From: Pedobacter sp.
GTDB lineage: Bacteria > Bacteroidota > Bacteroidia > Sphingobacteriales > Sphingobacteriaceae
Direction: 5' to 3'
Assembly (NCBI RefSeq): GCF_031119335.1
Contig: NZ_JAVHXT010000001.1
Coordinates: 186,001-250,000, forward strand
DNA length: 64,000 nt
A program made the position numbers and the translations under genes. Below, piece by piece: positions 16,613 to 23,859 of this stretch. The stretch's first letter is position 1. Each line of letters begins with the position of its first letter. The notes under the pieces are model-generated. The model saw only the letters and a list, made by a program, of their open reading frames with translations. It was not told the origin of the DNA and did not search any database.

Positions 16613-18745
16613 ATGAACTACTTAAAAAAAGTGGTATTAGTAGCCTTTTGTGCCTTTTTTAGCGTGTCTTTAATGGCTCAAACACATCCAAGCCTAATGC
16701 TTACCAAAGCAAATGTGGCCGCTGTGCGTAAAGGAGTAGCTACCTATCCACTTTTGCGTCAATCTTATCAAACTGTAAAAAATGCAGCCGATAAAGCTTT
16801 GGCACAACCCATAGTAGTACCAATACCTAAAGATGGCGGCGGCGGTTATACTCACGAACAGCATAAGAAAAACTACAGCAATATGCTGAGCGCTGCTACC
16901 GCTTATCAGATATCTGGAGAAAAGAAATATGCAGATTACGTAAAAAACGTACTGTTAAACTATGCTTCGCAATATGAAAAATGGCCATTGCATCCTAAAA
17001 GAAAAAGCGAGGATGATGGTGGACGCATTTTTTGGCAAAGCTTAAACGACTTTGTATGGCAAATTTATACCATACAGGCTTATGATTTGGTTTATGACGG
17101 TTTACCTGCAACAGATAGGAAAACCATTGAAGAAAAATTGTTCGTGCCTATCTTAAAGTTCTTTACTGAAGATAGGTACGATGTCTTCAACAAAATCCAT
17201 AATCATGGCACTTGGAACTTGGCTGCGGTAGGTATTACTGGCTATGTACTAAACAAAAGAGAGTATGTAGAAACGGCTATCAAAGGTTCTAACAAAGATG
17301 GAAAAACTGGTTATTTGGCACAAATAGACCAATTATTTTCGCCTGATGGCTATTACATGGAAGGTCCGTATTATCAACGTTATGCGTTGTTGCCATTCGT
17401 TTTATTTGCTAAGGCGATAAACAATTATGAACCATCACGTAAGATTTTCGATTATCGTGATCAATTGCTGTCGAAAGCAATCCAAACTTCTCTACAAACA
17501 TCTTATACCGATAAAACTTTCTTCCCAATTAACGATGCCATTAAAGATAAAACCTACGAATCTATCGAGTTGGTTTACGGGGTAAATTTAGCTTATGCTG
17601 ATATTAAACCAGAGGTTGATTTGTTAGACATTGCTAGGCAGCAAAACCGTGTCATCGTTTCTGATGCTGGTTTAAAGGTAGCTGCAGATTTAGCTGCTGG
17701 TAAAGCTGTTCCTTTCAAATATCAAACTTTGTTTATTAAGGATGGTGCAAAAGGAGAGGATGGCGGTCTAGGTATTTTGCGTAGCGGTGCAAATACAGAT
17801 CAGCAAGCAGTGTTAATGAAAGCTGCTTCGCAAGGCATGGGACACGGTCACTTTGATAGATTGGGATTGTTGTTCTATGATAATACTACAGAAATCTTCC
17901 CAGATTATGGTGCTGCAAGATTTTTAAATATCGATACTAAAAACGGTGGAGGCTACTTGCCAGAGAACAACACCTTTGCAAAACAAACGGTAGCTCATAA
18001 TGCCTTAGTGGTAGATCAAACTTCACATTTTAATGCCAAAGTAGGCCCTGCTGATAAAACTAGTCCGAATTTGTTGTACTTCTCTAACCAGCCAAATTTA
18101 AAAGTGGTTAGCGCCAAAGAGGCTAAAGCTTACGCTGATGTAACCATGATTAGAACATCTGCTTTGGTAAAAGTAGATGGCTTAGAAAAACCATTGTTAA
18201 TTGATGTAGTGCAAGCGCAATCTGCAAAAAATCATCAATACGATTTGCCTTTTTGGTACAAAGGTCAGTTGGTAAACACCTCATTTCCTTTAGCTGCAAA
18301 AGCTGATGGTTTAACCGCTTTGGGAACAAAAAATGGTTATCAGCATATTTGGTTAAATGCCAGCAATAAATTAGAAGATAAAACTGGGTTGGTTGGCTTA
18401 TTAAACAAAAATCGTTTCTATACCACTCATTTCGTATCAGATAATCCTTTAGAAGTGAAATTGGTTTCTATTGGCGCTAATGATCCGGAAATGAATTTGG
18501 TAGATGGAAAAGCATTTATGTTGAGCAGTAGTGGTCAAAATCAAACTTTTGCAAGCATTACTGAAACACATGGCGGTACAGATCCAATTAACGAAACGGT
18601 ATCAGCAGCATTACCATCTATTAGCGACTTAAAAATCTTGAAATCAGATGAGCAACAAACGGTAATCAGTTTCAAGTTGAAGGACAAAACTTACACTTAT
18701 CAAATTAACTACGCAGATAAACAGAATTATATTTCTTTTAAATAG
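16613..18745 (+). CDS. Oligoalginate lyase, polysaccharide lyase family 17
   Basis: 710 residues, exported (signal peptide to about LMAQ, residue 23), probably periplasmic. An alginate_lyase/toroid domain (about 25-360) is followed by a heparinase II/III-like beta domain (about 380-700). Residues matching those I recall for the PL17 enzyme Alg17C are present: N197-H198 (IHNHGTWN), Y254 (EGPYYQRY), H413 (GHGHFDR) and Y448 (GGGYLPENN). PL17 enzymes remove unsaturated monomers (DEH precursor) exolytically from alginate oligosaccharides. It follows the FCD regulator by 54 bp and precedes kdgF, so one operon regulator-PL17-kdgF is plausible. Confidence 0.93.
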   Translation: MNYLKKVVLVAFCAFFSVSLMAQTHPSLMLTKANVAAVRKGVATYPLLRQSYQTVKNAADKALAQPIVVPIPKDGGGGYTHEQHKKNYSNMLSAATAYQISGEKKYADYVKNVLLNYASQYEKWPLHPKRKSEDDGGRIFWQSLNDFVWQIYTIQAYDLVYDGLPATDRKTIEEKLFVPILKFFTEDRYDVFNKIHNHGTWNLAAVGITGYVLNKREYVETAIKGSNKDGKTGYLAQIDQLFSPDGYYMEGPYYQRYALLPFVLFAKAINNYEPSRKIFDYRDQLLSKAIQTSLQTSYTDKTFFPINDAIKDKTYESIELVYGVNLAYADIKPEVDLLDIARQQNRVIVSDAGLKVAADLAAGKAVPFKYQTLFIKDGAKGEDGGLGILRSGANTDQQAVLMKAASQGMGHGHFDRLGLLFYDNTTEIFPDYGAARFLNIDTKNGGGYLPENNTFAKQTVAHNALVVDQTSHFNAKVGPADKTSPNLLYFSNQPNLKVVSAKEAKAYADVTMIRTSALVKVDGLEKPLLIDVVQAQSAKNHQYDLPFWYKGQLVNTSFPLAAKADGLTALGTKNGYQHIWLNASNKLEDKTGLVGLLNKNRFYTTHFVSDNPLEVKLVSIGANDPEMNLVDGKAFMLSSSGQNQTFASITETHGGTDPINETVSAALPSISDLKILKSDEQQTVISFKLKDKTYTYQINYADKQNYISFK

Positions 18746-18771
18746 CGGACAGGGGTTAGTGATCAGGTATC

Positions 18772-18808
18772 AGTTAACCGATTTAAACAATTAAGCAATT
18801 AAACAATA
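18772..18808. repeat. AT-rich TTAACC/TTTAAAC repeat
   Basis: CAGTTAACCGATTTAAACAA followed by a degenerate partial copy, in the 70-bp gap between the PL17 and kdgF genes. Same motif as near 2294, 30152, 42713 and 61266. Confidence 0.5.
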
Positions 18809-18815
18809 TCAAGAT

Positions 18816-19151
18816 ATGCAAAGCGAATTATTTCAAATAGAAACAGAAACAACTTGGGAAGATTTAGGTAACGGTGTACAGCGTAAAATCTACGGTCACG
18901 ATGATAAAATCATGTTGGTAAAAGCAAAGTTCGAAGCCGGAGCTATTGGTCCATTGCACGAGCACTACCATGTACAGGTTACTTACGTAGAAAGCGGTGT
19001 TTTTGAAATGACCATTGGTGATGAGAAAAAAATCATTAGAAAAGGTGATGGTTATTATGTGCCACCTCACGCTGTACATGGTTGCGTATGTGTAGAGCCA
19101 GGTATTTTAATTGATGTTTTCGCTCCTCACAGAGAAGATTTTATTAAGTAA
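18816..19151 (+). CDS. kdgF: KdgF-type cupin (unsaturated uronate ring-opening)
   Basis: 111-residue single-domain cupin. Metal-ligand pattern: H48 and H50 (PLHEHYHVQ), Q54 and H88 (VPPHAVHG), then the KdgF-like end DVFAPHREDF. KdgF proteins speed conversion of the cyclic 4,5-unsaturated monouronate released by pectin and alginate lyases into the linear ketone (DEH/DKI), in the cytoplasm. No signal peptide, as expected. Placed right after the PL17 gene that would supply its substrate. A generic cupin is the alternative, but motif and context agree. Confidence 0.88.
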   Translation: MQSELFQIETETTWEDLGNGVQRKIYGHDDKIMLVKAKFEAGAIGPLHEHYHVQVTYVESGVFEMTIGDEKKIIRKGDGYYVPPHAVHGCVCVEPGILIDVFAPHREDFIK

Positions 19152-19155
19152 AGGT

Positions 19156-19275
19156 CTCCCCTAACCCCTCCAAAGGAGGGGAAGGCAAATTGCTTAATGC
19201 ACCCAATGTCCCCCTCTCCGAGGGGGATTTAAGGGGGGAGGAATGAGATGTGTCCACACGATAGGACTATTCGGG
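19156..19275 (+). repeat. GC-rich MITE-like repeat, family 5, one-sided copy
   Basis: Contains CCCCTCCAAAGGAGGGG and CCCCCTCTCCGAGGGGG hairpins, followed by GGAGGAATGAGATG and TGTCCACACGATAGGA. The end matches the inverted copy at 50268-50428 closely (GGAGGAATGAGATGTNTCCACACGATAGGA, written here with one variable base). This copy starts just after kdgF and lacks the opposite terminal repeat, so it is truncated. Confidence 0.75.
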
Positions 19276-19285
19276 GGGTAGAGGG

Positions 19286-19386
19286 CAATGTCATTAAGTT
19301 AAGGATTATTTATAACGTTGGCGGGGACGCCAACATAAGAATATCCAGTGTTGGCGTCCCCGCCAACGCTTAACTTAATGACATTG
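19286..19386. repeat. Nested hairpin repeat, family 4 (GTTGGCG type), copy 1
   Basis: Outer arms CAATGTCATTAAGTTA and TAACTTAATGACATTG enclose two small hairpins, GTTGGCGGGGACGCCAAC (from 19317) and GTTGGCGTCCCCGCCAAC (to 19367), which can also pair with each other. A second copy of the core is at 22781-22832. Together with the previous repeat it fills the 274-bp gap between kdgF and the esterase gene. Confidence 0.85.
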
Positions 19387-19425
19387 GGGTAGAGGGAGGA
19401 AAAAGAAATAATCAGAAATAAAAAA

Positions 19426-20295
19426 ATGAAAAAATTAATCATTAGCTGCTTCTTATTAGTAGCTGCAAGTTTTACTCAAGCGCAGGAAACAGCGGAGGTT
19501 AAGAAAGTAAGCTACCCAACTGGATATTCTGAGCAATTGAATGTGGTTTACACCAAAGCAGGTGATTGGGAAGGCAAAATGGATTTGTACTTAGCACCGA
19601 AAGAAAAAGGACCTTCTCCAATTGTAATCAACATTCATGGTGGTGGCTTTAATAAGGGAAATAAAGAGTCGCAAACTGGCTTTAACACTTTCTTTAAAAA
19701 CGGCTATGCAGTGGCAAACATTGCTTACCGTTTGGTACAAGTTGCGCCAGCACCTGCTGCAGTAGAAGATACTCGTTGCGCTTTAATTTATCTCATCAAA
19801 AATGCGAAGGCATTAAATATCGACCCTAACAGAATTGTAATTATGGGTGGTTCTGCTGGTGGTCACTTGGCACTAATGGGCGGTTTGTTAGGTAACGACA
19901 CCAAATTTGATGGCAATTGCCCAGGTGTTAAAGATGTAAAAGTAGCTGCTATTATCGATAAGTATGGAATTACGCACATCGGTGGCTGGGCAAGTCGTTC
20001 GGCTACTTGGTGGTTAGGTGATAAAGCTAAAGACCAAAAGTTCATCGAGTCGGTTTCTCCTTTGTTTCAAGTGAAGAAGAACAGTCCACCAGTATTTATT
20101 GTGCATGGAGATGCCGACCCAATAGTTCCTTACCAACAATCTGTAGACTTGAAAAAGAAACTGGACGAGTTTGGTGTAAAGAACAAATTCATCACAGTAG
20201 AAGGTGGTGAGCATGGCAAATTTCCGGCAGAAAAAAACTCGGAAGTTAATAAAGCTATCATCGATTTTTTAAAGGAACTAGGTATTCATAAGTAA
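19426..20295 (+). CDS. Exported alpha/beta-hydrolase, carboxylesterase-like
   Basis: 289 residues with a signal peptide (LLVAASFTQAQ). Alpha/beta-hydrolase fold of the BD-FAE/acetyl-esterase group: oxyanion HGGGF (71-75), nucleophile S143 in GGSAGGH, probable acid D231 in HGDADPIVP and H263 in GGEHGKF. Likely periplasmic. Such enzymes in glycan loci remove acetyl or other ester groups. Bacterial alginate is O-acetylated, so deacetylation of alginate oligomers is a reasonable but unproven role. It is isolated from kdgF by two repeats and from the next gene by another. Confidence 0.82.
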   Translation: MKKLIISCFLLVAASFTQAQETAEVKKVSYPTGYSEQLNVVYTKAGDWEGKMDLYLAPKEKGPSPIVINIHGGGFNKGNKESQTGFNTFFKNGYAVANIAYRLVQVAPAPAAVEDTRCALIYLIKNAKALNIDPNRIVIMGGSAGGHLALMGGLLGNDTKFDGNCPGVKDVKVAAIIDKYGITHIGGWASRSATWWLGDKAKDQKFIESVSPLFQVKKNSPPVFIVHGDADPIVPYQQSVDLKKKLDEFGVKNKFITVEGGEHGKFPAEKNSEVNKAIIDFLKELGIHK

Positions 20296-20303
20296 CAAAG
20301 GAG

Positions 20304-20373
20304 AGACTGCTTCGCAAAGCTCGCAGTGACGCTTTTTTGTTCGTCATTGCGAGGAAGAATGACGAAGCAATCT
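20304..20373. repeat. REP-like inverted repeat, family 2 (GAAGCAATC type)
   Basis: AGACTGCTTCGCAAAGC-TCGCAGTGACG on the left faces CGTCATTGCGAGG-AAGAATGACGAAGCAATCT on the right around GCTTTTTTGTT. Starts 9 bp after the esterase stop. The related copy is at 56838-56920. Confidence 0.75.
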
Positions 20374-20401
20374 TTTAAGAATAGTAAGAATTAAAGCGTC
20401 A

Positions 20402-21424
20402 ATGAAAAAGATCTTCAATATATATTTGGTTATGGCTGCTATTGTTATCTCAACTTTTGGGATGGGATATGCAATACAGCCTTTTTTGAAATCATCGAAA
20501 CCAATTATTGTTGCAAATGCCGCTCAGTTGAAGAGAGCCTTGGCTACGGCTAAACCTGGAGATTCGATCATTTTGAAAGACGGTATTTACGAAGGCAAGT
20601 TTGTAATTGAAACAGATGCTAGTGGTACTAAAAATGAACCTATTGTACTTATAGGAACCAGAAATGCAATACTAGATGCTGGCAGTACAGAAACCGGATA
20701 TGTGTTGTCTTTAAAAGCTAGTTATTGGAAGCTTAAAGGTTTTACCATGCAAAACGGATTGAAAGGTATAGTGGCAGATGGAGCGAATTACAATGTAATT
20801 GATGGTGTCTTTGTCACTCAGTTAGGCGAAGAAGGAATTCATTTCAGAACTTTTAGTAAACATAACATCGTTAAAAACTCAGAAGTAACGCATACAGGTA
20901 AGAAGAGGCCGGGTTATGGTGAAGCCATTTATATTGGTTCTGCCAACAATAACTGGGGAAGATATACTAACGGGAAACCAGATCAGTGCGATTCTAATCA
21001 AGTACTAAATAATAAGCTAGGACCTTATGTTACAGCTGAGTGTATCGATATTAAAGAAGGTACAACTGGCGGAATTATTATAGGAAACACTTTCGAAGCG
21101 CAAGGAATTACTGGAGAGAACAGCGCAGATAGCTGGATGGACATCAAAGGAAATCACTACCTCATCGAAAACAACATAGGAAACAATACACAACCATCAG
21201 TTTTAAAAGACGGTTACCAAGTTAACTGTGCCTACGAAGGCTGGGGTTCTTACAACAAGTTTAAAAATAATATCAGCAACATAAATGCTGATGGCTACGG
21301 GATAAACGTAAAACTGAAAAGTAGTAAGGGAGAAGCGGTAGGCAATGAGGTTTATGCTGATAATAAAGTGGTAAATGCTGCAAAAGGCATTACAAATATC
21401 GAACTGAAAAAAATTAAATTATGA
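20402..21424 (+). CDS. Right-handed beta-helix protein, candidate uronate lyase or epimerase
   Basis: 340 residues with an N-terminal hydrophobic segment (IYLVMAAIVISTFGMGYAI) acting as signal or anchor. The start of the mature protein (VANAAQLKRALATAKPGDSIIL, seen in two parts) resembles the N-cap of PL6/chondroitinase B-type parallel beta-helices. Further turns are visible: NYNVIDGVFVTQLGEEGIHF, NIVKNSEVT, NQVLNNKLGPY, IDIKEGTTGGIIIGNTF. The PL6 hallmark with Lys and Arg 21 residues apart is absent. The gene overlaps the hexuronate MFS gene by 4 bp (ATGA), so product entry and this step are probably coupled. PL31-like lyase or a mannuronan epimerase-like fold are alternatives. Confidence 0.65.
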   Translation: MKKIFNIYLVMAAIVISTFGMGYAIQPFLKSSKPIIVANAAQLKRALATAKPGDSIILKDGIYEGKFVIETDASGTKNEPIVLIGTRNAILDAGSTETGYVLSLKASYWKLKGFTMQNGLKGIVADGANYNVIDGVFVTQLGEEGIHFRTFSKHNIVKNSEVTHTGKKRPGYGEAIYIGSANNNWGRYTNGKPDQCDSNQVLNNKLGPYVTAECIDIKEGTTGGIIIGNTFEAQGITGENSADSWMDIKGNHYLIENNIGNNTQPSVLKDGYQVNCAYEGWGSYNKFKNNISNINADGYGINVKLKSSKGEAVGNEVYADNKVVNAAKGITNIELKKIKL

Positions 21425-22701
21425 AGGTAAAAGGCTTAAGATGGTGGATCATCGCCCTTATTGGATTGGCAACTGTAATCAATTATATAGATAGAAGTGC
21501 TATCAACATTCTTTGGCCTTATATCTATACCGAATTTGGTATTGCCGAGGCGGATAATAAAAGTGCATTGGCTTTAATTACCACTTTCTTTATGATAGCC
21601 TATGCTTTAGGACAAACTTTTACGGGCAAATTAATGGACGCCATTGGTACTCGTTTGGGGATGACCATATCGATCATTGGTTGGAGTATTTCTATCGCTC
21701 TGCATGCCTTTGCAAAGTCATTATTGTCGTTCAACATTTTTAGGTTCATGTTGGGTTTCAGCGAAGCTGGAAATTGGCCTGGCGCAACCAAAAGCAATGC
21801 AGAATGGTTTCCTGCTAAAGAAAGAGGGATTGCGCAAGGTATTTTCGGGGCAGGAGCATCCTTAGGTTCGGTAGTTTCAGCACCCATTATTGCCGCACTT
21901 TACTTAATTTTTGGTTGGAAGATGACCTTCGTGCTGATTGCGGTTTTAGGTTTCATTTGGATTATTCCGTGGTTGTACATTAACAAAGCTACGCCAGATA
22001 AACACCCTTGGATTACAGAAGAAGAACGTAACCATATTTTGGGCAAACAAGAGAGTGTTGCAGTAGAGGAAGTAAAGGAAGAAGCTCCGGTGCTGACTTG
22101 GAGAGAACTGCTGAAATTTAGAAATACTTGGGGTATCATTACCGGCAGGTTCTTTATAGATCCGGTTTGGTGGTTATTCGTGACATGGTTACCTACTTTC
22201 TTGAAAGAGCAATTCATGTTCGATATTAAGCAAATTGGTGCATTTACTTGGGTACCTTATTTATTTGCCGCTATTGGAAGTTTAGTTGGCGGTTATCATG
22301 CTTCGGTTCAAATAAGAAAGGGTGTTGCTGCGGCAAAAGCTCGTAAAAATGCCATTGCCGTAGGTAGTGTAATTATGTTGACAGCCTTGGTCGTTATCGT
22401 TTATCAATTAGATAGCCTAAAAGACACACCAATGTTTGCTATGGTTTTAATTGGGTGTACGTTATTCGGGTTTCAATACCTAATTGGCAATATCCAAACT
22501 TTACCAAGCGATTACTTCAACGGAAAAAATGTGGGTACTGTAGCCGGAATGGGTGGTACAGCAGCAGTTGCGGGTACTTTATTAACCACTTGGGCAGTTC
22601 CAGTAATTACACAAACAAGTTATGTATCATTCTTTGTGCTGGCAGCAGTATTGGTGCCGGTATCATGGTTGTGCATCAAATATATATCATCAAAAAAATA
22701 A
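21421..22701 (+). CDS. MFS transporter, hexuronate/anion:cation symporter type
   Basis: 426 residues, about 12 membrane segments, inner membrane. The N-terminal half has RWWIIALIGLATVINYIDRSAI, an ACS-family (ExuT-like) signature, followed by FRFMLGFSEAGNWPGATK and EWFPAKERGIAQGIFGAGASLGS-type motifs. Members bring glucuronate, galacturonate or related acids into the cytoplasm with H+. In an alginate locus the likely cargo is the unsaturated monomer or DEH. The ATG lies inside the stop of the beta-helix gene (ATGA overlap). Confidence 0.9.
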   Translation: MKVKGLRWWIIALIGLATVINYIDRSAINILWPYIYTEFGIAEADNKSALALITTFFMIAYALGQTFTGKLMDAIGTRLGMTISIIGWSISIALHAFAKSLLSFNIFRFMLGFSEAGNWPGATKSNAEWFPAKERGIAQGIFGAGASLGSVVSAPIIAALYLIFGWKMTFVLIAVLGFIWIIPWLYINKATPDKHPWITEEERNHILGKQESVAVEEVKEEAPVLTWRELLKFRNTWGIITGRFFIDPVWWLFVTWLPTFLKEQFMFDIKQIGAFTWVPYLFAAIGSLVGGYHASVQIRKGVAAAKARKNAIAVGSVIMLTALVVIVYQLDSLKDTPMFAMVLIGCTLFGFQYLIGNIQTLPSDYFNGKNVGTVAGMGGTAAVAGTLLTTWAVPVITQTSYVSFFVLAAVLVPVSWLCIKYISSKK

Positions 22702-22780
22702 TATGAGTTTGGTGAGAACACCAAATGCTAGGCATAGAGAGGTTTTACATAGATGCTATTTAGTTAATAATTATTTCCAC

Positions 22781-22832
22781 GTTGGCGAGGACACCAACAT
22801 AAGAAATCTCTAGTGTTGGCGTCCTCGCCAAC
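22781..22832. repeat. Nested hairpin repeat, family 4 (GTTGGCG type), copy 2
   Basis: GTTGGCGAGGACACCAAC, a short spacer ATAAGAAATCTCTAGT and GTTGGCGTCCTCGCCAAC. The core matches the copy at 19317-19367; both the nested hairpins and the ATAAGA spacer are kept. Lies between the MFS and SDR genes. Confidence 0.85.
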
Positions 22833-22907
22833 ACTTAAACTGATGTAGCCGTCATAGGAGAAATTTTTTTAAAAGACTTATAAATAAAAAATTAAATACA
22901 ATAGATT

Positions 22908-23660
22908 ATGCGTTTAAAAAACAAAGTTGCGATAGTTTCTGGAGGTGCTAGAGACATAGGTAGGGCGGTTTCCTTACAATTGGCGAAAGAAGGAGCTAAA
23001 GTTGTGATCAACTATTTCGACAGCAAAGAACAAGCAGATGAAACCCTGAAGTTAATACAAGAGGCGGGCGGCGAAGGTATTGTTGTGCAAGCTGACATGA
23101 CTAAAGCAGCCGAAGTAGAAACTTTGGTAGCTGAAGCTAGAAAAGCTTTCGGCGATGAAATTAACGTGCTAGTTAACGTTGTTGGTGGCTTGGTTGCTCG
23201 TAAAACAACAGCAGAAATGGACGAAGATTTTTGGGATTTTGTAATGAACGTAAACTTGAAATCTGTTTTCTTGGCGGTTAAAGCGGTTTCTCCGTTTATG
23301 CCAGCAGGTTCATCAATCGTTAACTTCTCGTCATTAGCTGCTAGAGATGGTGGTGGCCCAGGTGCAAGCGCCTATGCAACTTCTAAAGGTGCCGTAATGA
23401 CTTACACAAGATCGTTAGCTAAAGAATTTGGACCAAAAGGTATCCGCGTAAATGCTTTAGCACCGGGTATGATTTCTACTACTTTTCACGATACTTTCAC
23501 AAAATCTGAAGTAAGAACTAACGTAGCAAATGCAACTGCATTGAAAAGAGAAGGTGATGCTAAAGAAGTTGCTGATGTTGTAGCTTACTTAGCTTCTGAT
23601 GAGTCGAGCTTCCTTACAGGGAATAACATTGACATTAATGGTGGCTTAGCATTTTCTTAA
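22908..23660 (+). CDS. Short-chain dehydrogenase/reductase, probable DEH reductase
   Basis: 250-residue cytoplasmic SDR. A Rossmann nucleotide loop (SGGARDIGRA, residues 11-20) replaces the usual TGxxxGIG. The active site is seen as S141/S142 (NFSSLAARDGG) and Y156-x3-K160 (AYATSK), with PGMISTTFHD beyond. In bacterial alginate loci the SDR next to KdgF and PL17 reduces 4-deoxy-L-erythro-5-hexoseulose uronate (DEH) to 2-keto-3-deoxygluconate. That role is inferred from context; cofactor preference cannot be read with confidence (the acidic residue of NYFDSK may favour NADH). A terminator follows. Confidence 0.82.
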   Translation: MRLKNKVAIVSGGARDIGRAVSLQLAKEGAKVVINYFDSKEQADETLKLIQEAGGEGIVVQADMTKAAEVETLVAEARKAFGDEINVLVNVVGGLVARKTTAEMDEDFWDFVMNVNLKSVFLAVKAVSPFMPAGSSIVNFSSLAARDGGGPGASAYATSKGAVMTYTRSLAKEFGPKGIRVNALAPGMISTTFHDTFTKSEVRTNVANATALKREGDAKEVADVVAYLASDESSFLTGNNIDINGGLAFS

Positions 23661-23680
23661 TGCAATATCCACCTATTAAG

Positions 23681-23712
23681 CAGCTGAGTTAAAAAATAAT
23701 TCAGCTGTTTTT
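23681..23712 (+). terminator. Rho-independent terminator after the SDR gene
   Basis: CAGCTGA (23681-23687) and TCAGCTG (23701-23707) form a stem extended by partial A/T pairing, followed by five or more T. It separates the uptake/reduction genes from susC. Confidence 0.7.
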
Positions 23713-23752
23713 CAACCAGTAAGAAAAATATCTTGGAGCACTAAAAAATAAT

Positions 23753-23806
23753 TTTGTTCTCTAAGAATTAATCTTATATTTGGTAAACCAATTTTTGGTA
23801 AACCAA
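23753..23806 (+). promoter_or_regulatory. Promoter with tandem operators upstream of susC
   Basis: -33 TTTG at 23753-23756, -7 TATATTTG at 23775-23782 (18-bp spacer). Dyads TTGGTAAACCAA at 23780-23791 and 23795-23806 are identical and 15 bp apart. The -7 element overlaps the first dyad, as at the other two promoters. Confidence 0.78.
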
Positions 23807-23859
23807 TTTAAGAATTGAAATATTCTTAACCAATAACCAAATTATAACCAAATTACTGT

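Noticed and set aside
19156..19275. Possible CRISPR-like or G-quadruplex array from the G/C runs
   Set aside because: Runs are paired hairpin arms of a dispersed repeat, not regularly spaced identical units.
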